Assembly: GCF_000003605.2 (NCBI RefSeq)
Contig: NW_003134354.1
Coordinates: 206,696 to 238,600 of the forward strand
Direction: 5' to 3'
Source: Saccoglossus kowalevskii
Taxonomy: Eukaryota > Hemichordata > Enteropneusta > Harrimaniidae
DNA length: 31,905 nt
This document shows, piece by piece, positions 27,101-31,905 of the stretch. Each line of letters opens with the position of its first letter. Position 1 is the first letter of the stretch. Both the position numbers and the translations under genes were made by a program. Under the pieces are notes generated by a model. It was not told the origin of the DNA. It searched no databases and saw nothing but the letters and a program-made list of their open reading frames with translations.

Positions 27101-28949
27101 GGTCCTTGTGTAGAAATGAAATGTAATACATTTGTGTTTCTCTATAGCAAATGTAAAGAACAATTATTGCTGCATATCGTATATGTTCCATTAGTAGCGT
27201 TTAAACTTATTGAAGTTATAGAGGTGTTTCTATGGTCAAAATAAGTGTATCTAATAGAGCAAATACAGTACATGTACACTTTTTAATAACTGTGATTTTA
27301 GCAAAATACCTAATTCACTAATGTTGTGAAACTGGTCAGTGTCTTGTGGTTGAATCCATCTCTTTGAGTGTTTATTTACCGAATGTACATTGTTTCAAAT
27401 ATAATTTTTTTACAGGATGTACACATGGATGCAGTGATCAACCTCATTTTATCATTGGTTTACTATTTTTATAATTTAATGCCTCTGTCTAGAGGGTCAA
27501 GGTAAGATTGGGTGATTTAGCAAATAGTGAAGCATCAGTAAAACAAAAGTACAAATATGTTATTGCAATTGGATCTGTGTACATTCAACATTTTTTGGAT
27601 CGGTACAGGTCATTTAAGTATCTTGTAAATGATATTTAAAACAGCACAGCTACTCAATTGTCTTGTACTGGTAACATTGGCATTCCTCTTCAAAACACAT
27701 AATGTACCTGTGTTTTATTCTGTTCAGTGTTGTAGCGTACAGCGTTGCCATGGGGCTGACAATGGCTGCTGGTAAAGAAGTGTCCGGTAAAATAGCCAAA
27801 GGTAAACTGGTGGACCTGGAAGCCATGTTAACAGGGAATCCAGATGCTTTTATAGCAATGGTGAAAAGTTGGATGAACTTGCAGAGGTACGATGAAATCT
27901 ACATAAAAGTGCCACTTATTAAAATGAACAGACTTTGGAGTTTTCTGGTTGCTAGGCTTCCATTTATGCATGACAAAAATTTTTTTACATATCATTGAAG
28001 ATTGCTTTTCAAGTAAAATATAAGGCACACTCCCTAGCATGAAGATACCCCCTAGTTTTTTAGCTCCGCTGTCGACTTTGTCGAGCGGAGCTTATCATAT
28101 GAGTGATTGTCCGTCGGCGTCCGTGTCAATGTTTTACTTTTTCGACTTATTCTTGAAAACTACAAGCCTGAATGCTTTGATACTTGGTGTGTATGTACCT
28201 GGGGTAGACCTCTCTTAGATTTGTTCATTTCATGATGATATCTTCAATTCTCTAATTTTGGTGAAAAGTGATATTTTTGACTTCTTGTTAAAAACCGCAA
28301 GTCCAATTGCTTTGATATTGCATATATAGATGCTACATGTGGACCTTTCTCAGATTTGTTCATTTCGTGATGATATCTTCAATTCTCTAATTTTGGTGAA
28401 TATTTTTGTAATTTTTAGTAAAAAATGATATTTTTGACTTCTTGTTAAAAACCGCAAGTCCGATTGCTTTGATATTACATATATAAGTACTACATGTGGA
28501 CCCTTCTCAGATTTGTTCATTTCGTGATGATATATTTAATTCTCTAATTTTGATGAATATTTATGTCATTTTTGGTAAAAAGTGATATTTTTGAATTATT
28601 GTTGAAAACAGCAAGTCCAATTGCTATACATACTTATACATATTGTTCATTTTCTAATAATATCTTCAGTTCTTTAATTGAAATGTGCCTTGCTAACAAC
28701 GGAGCTATCTCAGCCGAGAGGCTGCTTGTTGCAATTTCACAAGATAAATTATCAAATCAGAGCCAGTTTAAATTCAATTGCTCATATATTTTGTCTTCCA
28801 GCTGCTTATTTCAACTCATTTGCTTGCTTTGCAGGTCAACCATAAACCTGTCATCACTGCCCAAAATGCACGACACATTTCCTACACTGCGGACGATGCT
28901 AGAGGCCCTAAATGCTGGAGCAGACATGTGCAATACCTTTAACTTATAA
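70..28949 (+). CDS. TTC13: TTC13 orthologue, tetratricopeptide repeat protein 13 (17 exons, 5' partial)
   Basis: Joined CDS: 70-179, 5913-5991, 7920-8056, 10925-11008, 12145-12261, 16584-16694, 18670-18752, 20806-20947, 21754-21928, 23840-23996, 24852-25109, 25649-25822, 26261-26470, 26896-27022, 27416-27501, 27728-27886, 28835-28949. The total is 2324 nt, giving 773 residues plus a stop and a leading split codon. Every intron is GT..AG and every phase agrees. Residues ~63-345 are tandem TPR helices. The C-terminal part carries blocks that I recall from vertebrate TTC13, such as EEQPGL, FDIAVKWRR, DPDQPVLWLD, LVYYFYNLMPLSRGS and FPTLR. Human TTC13 is about 860 residues, so roughly the first 90-100 residues are outside the window. 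TPR arrays bind peptides or partner proteins, but the molecular function of TTC13 is not well established and I assign none. I found no missing internal exon. Orthology is from remembered similarity, not a search. Confidence 0.95.
629..645. repeat. Solo MITE end
   Basis: TACTGTAAAATACTTTA is identical to the first 17 bases of the TIR of the element at 3827-4022. I found no partner end nearby, so it is likely a truncated copy. Confidence 0.4.
731..898 (+). repeat. Old dispersed repeat, copy 1 left part
   Basis: Clearly similar to the reverse complement of ~4675-4853, sharing TTGAAAATGGATAAAAGTA-like and TCTTTATTGAAAAACAT segments and ending AGCGTGTCTTTTT. Interrupted at ~898 by the HINE-like element and resumed at ~1654. 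Class unknown. Confidence 0.7.
898..1653 (+). mobile_element. HINE/Helentron-like non-autonomous element, copy 1
   Basis: Perfect 12-bp inverted repeat TAGCTCCGCTGT (902-913) and ACAGCGGAGCTA (1618-1629). The left end also folds into a hairpin (AGCTCCGCT and AGTGGAGCT arms, one mismatch, loop TTT). The interior is a 157-bp tandem unit: the GACTTC-type motif recurs at 999, 1156, 1313 and 1517. The right end has a short AGCC..GGCT palindrome and then GCTGCTTGTT. Subterminal inverted repeats, ~160-bp core repeats and insertion into a T run suggest a Helentron-associated element (DINE-1/pearl-like). That class is inference. Second copy at 28056-28730. Confidence 0.7.
1654..1683 (+). repeat. Old dispersed repeat, copy 1 right part
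   Basis: TGCAAATGCC..CTATCCC.AACT.GCC continues the alignment with the copy at 4651-4685 exactly where the HINE-like element ends. This shows that the element was inserted into this repeat. Confidence 0.6.
1990..2095 (+). repeat. Diverged 157-bp HINE core unit
   Basis: GACTTCTTCTCTGAAACCGC, then CCACATTGCTTTAACAT, then AAGTTTGTTCATTTGGTGA parallels the core unit of the elements at 898-1653 and 28056-28730 in the same order. It is much more diverged and lacks visible ends. Confidence 0.55.
2276..2499 (+). promoter_or_regulatory. Cluster of TCAAGGTCA extended half-sites
   Basis: TCAAGGTCA occurs exactly at 2276-2284, 2416-2424 and 2491-2499. Near-matches TCAAGGTCG and TCAGGGTCA lie at 2370-2378 and 2381-2389. 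The motif is the monomer site known for FTZ-F1/SF-1 and ERR type nuclear receptors. It could equally be a decayed repeat that happens to contain the motif. Regulatory function is unproven. Confidence 0.35.
3827..4022. mobile_element. MITE with ~42-bp TIRs
   Basis: The left end TACTGTAAAATACTTTATTT is matched perfectly for 20 bases by the reverse complement of the right end. Similarity continues to about base 42, through GGAATTTATTTTCGCT and GGAATTAATTTTCGCT. The element is 196 bp, bounded by TA on both sides, and non-coding. Confidence 0.85.
4640..4853 (-). repeat. Old dispersed repeat, copy 2, uninterrupted and inverted
   Basis: The reverse complement aligns with 731-898 joined to 1654-1683, and lacks the HINE-like element at the junction (~4675-4686). 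A short ORF on the - strand here is chance. Confidence 0.7.
5913..5991 (+). CDS. TTC13: TTC13 exon B, linker before the TPR array
   Basis: Codes residues 37-62, including VPFATGD, which matches the PFATD block of human TTC13 just before the first TPR. Two AGs three bases apart (5911-5912 and 5914-5915) allow the exon to start at 5913 or 5916, both phase 0. The only difference is one Gln. About 97 AG-free, pyrimidine-rich bases precede them. Donor GTAAAT at 5992. The exon ends one base into a codon, completed by CT at 7920 to give Ala. Confidence 0.85.
5992..7919 (+). other. TTC13 intron 2
   Basis: Very AT-rich, with a T homopolymer at about 6160-6182. One possible diverged TTAA MITE at 7567-7702. 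Nothing else recognised. Confidence 0.8.
7567..7702. mobile_element. Possible third copy of the TTAA MITE
   Basis: TTAA followed by AGTGCGGTAGTCG resembles the left end AGCGCGGTGGTCG of the element at 11508-11627. A diverged ACCGCCGTT lies near 7695. The interior is only loosely similar and no right TTAA is visible. Confidence 0.35.
7920..8056 (+). CDS. TTC13: TTC13 exon C, first TPR unit
   Basis: Acceptor TTTATTTCAG, donor GTTAGT. Codes residues 64-108, starting YSIVLL and ending AYAKKGFQ. It has TPR spacing: a Tyr/Gly-rich helix A, then a second helix with LTSLLKDNPN, then YHVRGAAYAKKG. It aligns with the human segment around YDEAIRHF and GRGIAYGKKG. Ends in phase 0. Confidence 0.95.
8249..8607. 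mobile_element. 359-bp TIR element (MITE-like)
   Basis: The left end CAATAG...ATTTTCCGTACA...TGCGAGA (8249-8278) is matched by the reverse complement of the right end CAATAG...ATTTTCCATTCAC.TGCGAGA (8579-8607), about 30 bases with a few mismatches. More GC-rich than the surrounding intron. A 135-codon ORF inside has no recognisable domain and is best seen as incidental. Confidence 0.65.
9408..9452 (+). repeat. Three-copy 15-bp tandem repeat
   Basis: CAGTGCTAAGAGACA, CAGTGGTAAGAGGCA and CGGTGCTAAGACATG in direct succession. A small, imperfect minisatellite. Confidence 0.7.
10925..11008 (+). CDS. TTC13: TTC13 exon D, TPR unit
   Basis: Acceptor TTATTTGCAG, donor GTGAGA. 28 codons (residues 109-136), phase 0 at both ends. 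It reads as helix B of one TPR (AIADLSKAIQLQPNAPEG) plus the start of the next repeat (WERRAE). The Ala/Leu/Pro positions fit the TPR consensus. Confidence 0.95.
11009..12144 (+). other. TTC13 intron 4
   Basis: AT-rich; holds the TTAA-flanked MITE at 11508-11627. Nothing else recognised. Confidence 0.8.
11508..11627. mobile_element. TTAA-flanked MITE (piggyBac-like target), copy A
   Basis: TTAA direct repeats at 11508-11511 and 11624-11627 bound a 112-bp element with TIRs AGCGCGGTGGTC and GACCACCGCCCT, with one mismatch. The interior (GTTCGAATTTCATGTAAATA) matches the reverse complement of the element at 22102-22224. A TTAA duplication is typical of piggyBac-type insertions. The family assignment is inference. 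Confidence 0.8.
12145..12261 (+). CDS. TTC13: TTC13 exon E, TPR unit
   Basis: Acceptor TTGATTTCAG, donor GTAGGA. 39 codons (residues 137-175), phase 0 at both ends. SLGRTNEALADLTTAITL is nearly the human SPLGRINEAVNDLTKAIQL. AYAHRGTVHF follows as helix A of the next repeat. One of the best-conserved exons in the window. Confidence 0.97.
12262..16583 (+). other. TTC13 intron 5 (4.3 kb)
   Basis: The longest gap without an exon after intron 1. Mostly AT-rich, with two GC-richer patches (12885-12960 and 13085-13250) that show no splice-bounded ORF. It also has a G8 run near 16060 and a CTCF-like core at 15391-15407. No repeat family recognised. Confidence 0.75.
15391..15407 (-). promoter_or_regulatory. 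CTCF-like core motif
   Basis: On the - strand ACACTAGATGGCAGTGT, close to the bilaterian CTCF core CCACNAGRKGGCRSY. Nearly identical to the motif at 21955-21971. Binding is not shown. Confidence 0.35.
16584..16694 (+). CDS. TTC13: TTC13 exon F, TPR unit
   Basis: Acceptor CCCCTTTTGTAG, donor GTCAGT. 37 codons (residues 176-212), phase 0 at both ends. NYLAAEEDFQKSLELD matches the human DYATAHEDFQQSLELN, and FRGLALYHQGKIK is the next helix A. It completes the TPR begun in exon E. Confidence 0.97.
16695..18669 (+). other. TTC13 intron 6
   Basis: AT-rich, unremarkable. No exon, TIR element or tandem array seen. Confidence 0.8.
18670..18752 (+). CDS. TTC13: TTC13 exon G, TPR unit interrupted by the minisatellite intron
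   Basis: Acceptor ACTTTTCAG. The donor AG|GTTGGT is weak against the GTRAGT consensus. Codes residues 213-239 plus two bases of Arg240. DSIEVFNTTLKLEP is TPR helix B and CRRSLGHAY starts the next unit, as human EAIESF..AYKSLGQAY. The TPR is completed in the exon at 20806, on the far side of the tandem array. Confidence 0.95.
18802..20580 (+). repeat. 33-bp minisatellite array in TTC13 intron 7
   Basis: About 55 head-to-tail units. The consensus is three related 11-mers: CATACTGACAT, CGTACTGACAC and TGTGTGAACAC. Shorter 31-bp units (loss of TG) and ~27-bp units are interspersed. A variant pair with CTGATACGTACTGACAC and then TGTATGAACAC recurs near 19335, 19460, 19556, 19653, 19855 and 20033, indicating higher-order duplication. 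The left edge (18802-18840) and right edge (20560-20630) are degenerate. Because 33 is a multiple of three and the unit has few stops, the - strand is open in all three frames for 60-177 codons. These are not genes. Confidence 0.95.
20806..20947 (+). CDS. TTC13: TTC13 exon H, TPR unit
   Basis: Acceptor CTATCTGCAG, donor GTAAGA. One base completes Arg240, then 47 codons (241-287). ELGDFETSMQHFNTALSL and HVQSLQLRGSLLYQSG match human ELGNFEAATESFQKALLL and HVQTLQLRGMMLYHHG. The phase join across the 2-kb array intron is exact. Confidence 0.97.
20948..21753 (+). other. TTC13 intron 8
   Basis: Contains a short CTGT microsatellite at 21213-21239. Otherwise AT-rich with nothing recognised. Confidence 0.8.
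21213..21239 (+). repeat. CTGT microsatellite
   Basis: About six uninterrupted tetranucleotide units of CTGT. Confidence 0.9.
21754..21928 (+). CDS. TTC13: TTC13 exon I, last TPR unit
   Basis: Acceptor TTTTTTTCCCACAG, donor GTGAGA. 58 codons (288-345) plus one base of Glu346. CEYMRGLSHASIGQYYEA matches human CQYMKGLSHVAMGQFYEG. LGQKTSNEF and VLYIR then lead into the C-terminal region. This is the end of the TPR solenoid. Confidence 0.97.
21955..21971 (+). promoter_or_regulatory. CTCF-like core motif
   Basis: ACACTAGAGGGCAGTGT, 26 bases past the donor of the exon ending at 21928. It fits the CTCF core pattern CCACTAGRGGGCAG apart from the first C. Binding is not shown. Confidence 0.35.
22102..22224. 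mobile_element. TTAA-flanked MITE, copy B (inverted relative to copy A)
   Basis: TTAA at 22102-22105, TIR AGGGCGATGGT and matching ACCATCGCCCT, then GTAA (one change) at 22221-22224. The reverse complement of the interior matches 11536-11600 closely (GTTCGAATTTCATGCAAACA against GTTCGAATTTCATGTAAATA). Confidence 0.8.
22273..22456. mobile_element. MITE with ~25-bp TIRs and internal subrepeats
   Basis: The left end TACCGTAAAATCTGTATTAG, then AAGCC, is matched by the reverse complement of the right end TACTGTAAAATATGTATTAG, then AAGCC. The interior repeats AATAGAAGCCGCATCC-like units about four times. It shares the terminal TACYGTAAAATA with the element at 3827-4022. Confidence 0.85.
23235..23456 (+). 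pseudogene. Coding-like orphan ORF in an intron, unidentified
   Basis: 73 codons from ATG at 23235 to TGA at 23454. Upstream the frame is open to a TAG near 23207. Base composition is near 50% GC and codon use is balanced, unlike the AT-rich intron around it. The predicted protein is ordinary-looking (CLQHVSAKLESKARK, then EMEKVSYEVCRQMMKK). It has no matching splice phase for TTC13 and I do not recognise it. It could be a retrocopied fragment, a remnant of a transposon protein, or a separate small exon. Confidence 0.35.
23840..23996 (+). CDS. TTC13: TTC13 exon J, start of the C-terminal conserved region
   Basis: Acceptor TTTTTTCAG, donor GTAAGT (the preceding AA is the first two bases of Asn398). 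Codes 347-397, including YSRYLHARLDTP, NWAKGLPF and YEEQPGL, all shared with human TTC13. No catalytic motif seen. Confidence 0.97.
23997..24851 (+). other. TTC13 intron 10
   Basis: AT-rich. Two TAGAGGGCGCT/TAGAGGGCACC motifs at 24254-24264 and 24639-24649. No exon or TIR element seen. Confidence 0.75.
24852..25109 (+). CDS. TTC13: TTC13 exon K, C-terminal conserved region
   Basis: Acceptor CTTGTTTCACAG, donor GTGAGT. 85 codons (399-483) flanked by split codons. MMQYEADGFLPN, HLAMGLAVIE and the closing FDIAVKWR correspond to MQYETPGFLPN, HRAMGLAALE and FDIAVKWRR of human TTC13. The longest TTC13 exon in the window. Confidence 0.97.
25110..25648 (+). other. TTC13 intron 11
   Basis: AT-rich, with nothing recognised. 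Confidence 0.8.
25649..25822 (+). CDS. TTC13: TTC13 exon L, C-terminal conserved region
   Basis: Acceptor TTTTTTCTAG, donor GTATGT. One base completes Arg484, then 57 codons (485-541). DPDQPVLWLDLMP, GFNSHMHLVRGQVNN and RYTKYF match the human block DPDQPVLWLDQMP..GFNNHINLIRGQVIN. Confidence 0.97.
26261..26470 (+). CDS. TTC13: TTC13 exon M, C-terminal region
   Basis: Acceptor CTGTTGTTGACAG, donor GTATGT. 69 codons (543-611) between split Gly codons. A charged, helical first half (CEELLKFVKKLKGNRNGG) is less conserved. The second half, YDGVMFTMTGDG, matches human YDGFTITITGDK. Confidence 0.94.
26896..27022 (+). CDS. TTC13: TTC13 exon N, C-terminal region
   Basis: Acceptor TTCTCGATAG, a weaker site, and donor GTGAGA. 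42 codons (613-654) after the split Gly612. NGILFSIDTATTKKRTEQYH matches human GNILFSVETQTTEERTQLYH. Ends in phase 0. Confidence 0.95.
27416..27501 (+). CDS. TTC13: TTC13 exon O, hydrophobic conserved block
   Basis: Acceptor TTTTTTTACAG, donor GTAAGA. 28 codons (655-682) plus two bases of Ser683. AVINLILSLVYYFYNLMPL is a strongly hydrophobic run almost identical to the human block and followed by SRGS. It could be a buried helix or a membrane-associated segment. The sequence does not decide this. Confidence 0.97.
27728..27886 (+). CDS. TTC13: TTC13 exon P, C-terminal conserved block
   Basis: Acceptor ATTCTGTTCAG; donor AG|GTACGA is non-ideal. 52 codons (684-735). VVAYSVAMG, GKEVSGKIAKGKLVDLEAM and KSWMNL match human TTC13. 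Confidence 0.97.
28056..28730 (+). mobile_element. HINE/Helentron-like element, copy 2, filling most of the last TTC13 intron
   Basis: Same orientation and architecture as the element at 898-1653. TAGCTCCGCTGT is at 28061-28072 and ACAACGGAGCTA at 28696-28707 (one mismatch in the inverted repeat). The left hairpin is perfect here (AGCTCCGCT and AGCGGAGCT arms). Core motif starts at 28143, 28279, 28436 and 28593 again give a 157-bp period, with one unit about 21 bp short. The right end is AGCCGAGAGGCT, then GCTTGTT. Its right edge is about 105 bases from the final acceptor. Confidence 0.75.
28835..28949 (+). CDS. TTC13: TTC13 exon Q, terminal coding exon with stop
   Basis: Acceptor TTGCTTTGCAG. 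One base completes Arg736, then 37 codons and TAA at 28947-28949. LPKMHDTFPTLRTMLEALN matches the human C-terminal block with SETFPTLRSMIEVLN. The last dozen residues are not conserved. Confidence 0.97.
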
Positions 28950-30066
28950 ACAAGGCTGAAGTAAACTTATAAACTTTTTTTTTTTTAAGAAACAAAAAAT
29001 ATTTAAAGAAGTTGGAATGTGTGTGGGTATTTCCTGGTGCTTCGTCAAACTGCCAATACAGTAATGCCTTGATTGTTACATAGTGGGGTGTATCAATTCA
29101 ACTATCAATAGTATAAATGTGTTATACTATAATTATTTATATTATTGTCACTTTTTAAATTTTTATTATTAATTAATGTATATGGTTTGATATCGTCCAT
29201 TTTTTTTAATGTTTTCTAAATGTATCAACATTTGTCTATAGGAAATTTGTAACAAGCCAGTTCTTAACGCATCATCTGTCGATGCAGTTTTTCCAATTCA
29301 TTAGGACATACACGACAGAGGAAAGTCTTCCCTTTACACTTTCTCCATAAGGACAAGGCAGTACAGAGAAGACATCAAGCATCATAACATTGAATTTTAC
29401 CTCCAACGCTATAAAATGATATTGCCTGCTGATGCAGTTTTTAGTGCCTGCTAGGACTTAAAATTTCTCGTTTGTGTGCAGCTGTATTTCAAACATGCTT
29501 CGATCAATCGCATTTACACATACATCACGCATTTGTTTTATGATCCAATTCAAGTGTTAAAAAAATCATAAAACTGTATCTCAGTTGTGCACGGACACAT
29601 CATTTTGTTTTTAACATGGCTGGACTGATCATATAACATATTTGCACATGCTAGAAATGCAAATGTCATGGGCAGAATAAAGGAAGGAATCATACAAATA
29701 ACTGGATCCACTTTGTATCATATCTGTTACACAAGTTAAATATTTGGCATTAATGTTGACACTCACTAAAAAGGGACTTGTTTAATTATAATAATGCCTG
29801 TATTATGAAGTCTCCAACGCTATTGTGTGGACTACAGTTTTTGGCAACTTGAAAATCAAAACTAACTAGTAATGACATTTCACTCAGAGTTCGTTCTTAT
29901 AGCATTATGGGGGGGGGGGGATATTTGATGGTCTTGTTGCGGGATTAACAAAAGCTGTTATGGATGTTGAACGAACTGCTCAGGTTTCAGTGTTCACTCC
30001 AGGTGGCGCTCTTTGCCAAAATGCAATGGTATTGTGTTGATGCTACTGAAATTCATCAGCAATAAA
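28950..30066 (+). other. TTC13 3' UTR and candidate poly(A) signals
   Basis: AT-rich sequence without an ORF follows the TTC13 stop. AATAAA hexamers on the + strand at 29676-29681 and 30061-30066 are candidate poly(A) signals, giving UTRs of roughly 0.75 or 1.1 kb. A G homopolymer lies near 29911. The UTR extent is inferred, with no transcript evidence. Confidence 0.5.
29996..30012 (+). promoter_or_regulatory. CTCF-like core between convergent genes
   Basis: ACTCCAGGTGGCGCTCT resembles the CTCF core CCASNAGGTGGCGCT. It lies between the two stop codons. Binding is not shown. Confidence 0.3.
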
Positions 30067-30346
30067 TATATCAACAAAATGAAAAAGTAACTAGCAGTAT
30101 CATCATTGTAATATAACTCGCTAAGGCAATAAGAGTTATTTCATGCTTCCAAGTAAAACGGATGTCACTATTAACTAAAGAATGTTCATAAAAAACCATT
30201 GAAGTGGTAATAAAAATTTTTACCAGTAATATTGTGTGAATCGTATTAATTTCTCACTATCCACATATTGATATTATAATAAGTAAAAATTGCATACTTA
30301 GTTGTAGCTCTCAAAAATAACAACACTTATCACAAATTTAAAGATA

Positions 30347-30352
30347 TTTAAT
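30347..30352 (-). promoter_or_regulatory. Candidate poly(A) signal of the - strand gene
   Basis: ATTAAA on the - strand about 45 bases past its stop codon. A variant hexamer in a very AT-rich stretch, so chance is possible. If used, the 3' UTR would be very short. Confidence 0.3.
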
Positions 30353-30395
30353 TTCTAAAAAAACATCTGAAAGTATACCATATGTACAAGGCTCT

Positions 30396-31501
30396 TTATC
30401 TGAAAAATGGTGGCTGTGTTTTTCCTGTACTGCTTCGCCTTTGATCAGTGCGTCCAGTTATTCTGACCGTGGCTAGACTGGATAAACTACCTGCAGTGTT
30501 TGGTGGAGGTGGTCCTCGTGGTGGGGGTCCTCGAGGTGCCCAAACCTGAGGAGGGTAGCTCCCAGGGGGTACTTGTCCTGGAGTTACTGGTGTTGGTGGC
30601 AGTGCACCAGATACTGGCACCATGCCACCAGGAGTTGGCGGACCCCCTCTCTGTTGCTGCGGTAGACTTGGCGGGGGAGTGTCGTACCTTGTTGGAGTGT
30701 TGTAAGTCTGGGGAGGGGGGTAGTTTTTTGGTGGAGTTGTTGGGTAAGTGCTTCCTCCGCCCCTGCCAGCCATGCTGTAAGGCTGTTGGGCAAGTAAGCT
30801 GGGTGGTGCTGTAGTTGGTGCAGCCTGTGACGGTGGTAGTGTGTGCTGGGGCTGTGGTGTTGGCGGCTGGGCTGGGTAATTTGGAGGCGGCACTGTATTC
30901 TGATTGGCAGGGTACTGGCCACTTTGTTGATATTGTGTCGGATACTGTCTGGTTGGAGTATTATAGCTGCCCTGGTTTGTGTTAGTATTTTCTTGGCTAT
31001 ACGAGCCAAATGAAGCCTGAGTCGGTGGTGCATTATAACTCGGTGGATACGAGTCTTGAGTCCCATAGGCTTGCGTTTGAGTATAATCATAACCCGGTTT
31101 CTGGCTATAGCTGGTACTTGCAGTTGGCTGACTAGCCTGTGCATTTGGAAATGAGAACCCAGTTGTCTGTGGTGGTGGTTGTTGCTGTGGCTGATAACTC
31201 TGAGTTGCTGAATATGCAGTGCTTCCAGGAGCTTGTTGGTAGCTTCCACTAGGGTAAGCAGCTGTCGGCTGTGCAGTGGGTGGCGGAGGACCATCATGAG
31301 CGGTTGTCCCAGCAACGGGAAGAGTTGCCTGAGGAACAGGCGGAAGAGAAGGTGGCAGAGATGCATAAGCTGACGTAACCTGTTGTTGAAAGTTTGCTAC
31401 AGGTGGTGGCTGGCTTGGATTTATTGGCAATGGGAGTTGTCTGGTTGGCTGTTCTGTCACTGCAATGTGTTCTGTTTTAGCAATCTTCATCGAAGGTTCA
31501 T
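30396..31501 (-). CDS. Unidentified Pro/Gln/Tyr-rich protein, terminal exon (5' partial gene)
   Basis: One large terminal exon. The acceptor (TTTGTTTCTTCACAG on the - strand) ends at 31502 and the stop TAA is at 30396-30398. The first two bases complete a codon begun in the exon at 31900 (probably Asp), then EPS and the Met at 31490 followed by 363 residues to a C-terminal PPFFR. Composition is dominated by P, Q, T, S, Y and G, with repeated short Tyr motifs (GSY, SYQ, SYSQ) over residues ~80-190 from that Met. There are two PPxY WW-ligand motifs (PPSY 149-152, PPNY 202-205). A Pro-rich, Arg-containing tail (320-364) includes PPPRGPPPP. It is probably disordered. I cannot name it: TFG-like or FET/RNA-binding-protein-like low-complexity tails fit the composition but nothing decides between them. 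The internal Met is unlikely to be the start because the frame continues into the splice junction. Confidence 0.85.
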
Positions 31502-31899
31502 CTGTGAAGAAACAAAAATAAGATGTCAGTTTTTATGTAGTCACCATTGGCTTGACAAGGCTAGTAACAAATTAAGTTGATTACACATCTTGCATACAAT
31601 CGATTATTATGTCTACTTGCAAGCAATGAACATACATTATGGAACATAAATTCCATATTGTTAGTCAATGTATGAAGGCTACGGGCAAGACATTTAATCT
31701 ACTACAGTACTTTAGCCACAATGAAGATTAAAGATAGTAAAAATATACACCCATCTCCGTACATGTAAAACTTACAAAAAACCCAAAACAAGTCAAGCTT
31801 TAACTGAAACACTCCACCCACCACCACTGCAATGTGAAGTGAAGGAAAAATAAAATAATCTCTACTCATCACATACTGAAGTATACTGTGCCACCTTAC

Positions 31900-31905
31900 C
31901 TGGCG
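31900..31905 (-). CDS. Edge fragment of the preceding exon of the - strand gene
   Basis: Only six bases (CGCCAG on the - strand) before a strong donor, GTAAGG, at 31899-31894. Phase is compatible with the exon ending at 30396: one base here plus AT makes GAT (Asp). The intron is 31502-31899 (398 bp). Confidence 0.65.

Larger units (their letters stand above)
25823..27415 (+). other. TTC13 introns 12-14 (25823-26260, 26471-26895, 27023-27415)
   Basis: Three introns of about 0.4 kb each, between the exons listed separately. AT-rich with no recognisable elements. Confidence 0.8.

Noticed and set aside
30500-31366. ORFs overlapping the Pro/Gln-rich exon in other frames, including a 260-codon His/Arg-rich frame
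   Set aside because: They are shadows of a low-complexity, repeat-like coding sequence. Only one frame connects to a good acceptor and sensible C-terminus.

Overview
This window is nuclear DNA from an animal. It has long AT-rich introns with GT..AG boundaries, many small inverted-repeat transposon remnants and a large intronic minisatellite. There are no bacterial-style operons. The density of short TIR elements and the Helentron-like repeats fit a marine invertebrate bilaterian (lophotrochozoan or invertebrate deuterostome). That placement is inference from repeat style, and I cannot name the species.

Almost the whole window (70-28949, + strand) is one gene, the orthologue of vertebrate TTC13 (tetratricopeptide repeat protein 13). 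I could place 17 coding exons, from partway through the N-terminal region to the stop codon. Splice phase agrees at every one of the 16 junctions, and the joined CDS reads 773 residues without an internal stop. Residue numbers below count from the first complete codon in the window. Residues ~63-345 form a TPR solenoid. Residues ~346-773 are the TTC13-specific C-terminal region. The first exon(s), with the N-terminus and promoter, lie upstream of the window.

The introns hold most of the structure. The first one (180-5912) has a Helentron/HINE-like element with 157-bp internal repeats, nested in an older dispersed repeat, plus a cluster of nuclear-receptor half-sites and a MITE. Introns 2, 3 and 4 hold a possible TTAA element, a 359-bp TIR element and a TTAA-flanked MITE. 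Intron 7 (18753-20805) is mostly a 1.75-kb minisatellite of 33-bp units, each built of three 11-bp subunits. Intron 9 holds two more MITEs and an unexplained coding-like ORF. The last intron is about 70% a second HINE copy.

A second gene converges on TTC13 from the right. On the - strand, 30396-31501 is a large terminal exon encoding about 367 residues of Pro/Gln/Tyr/Ser-rich, prion-like sequence. Six bases of its preceding exon sit at the window's right edge. I could not identify this protein. The two stop codons are about 1.45 kb apart, so the genes are tail to tail and their 3' UTRs may overlap. No RNA genes, CRISPR arrays or viral genes were recognised.
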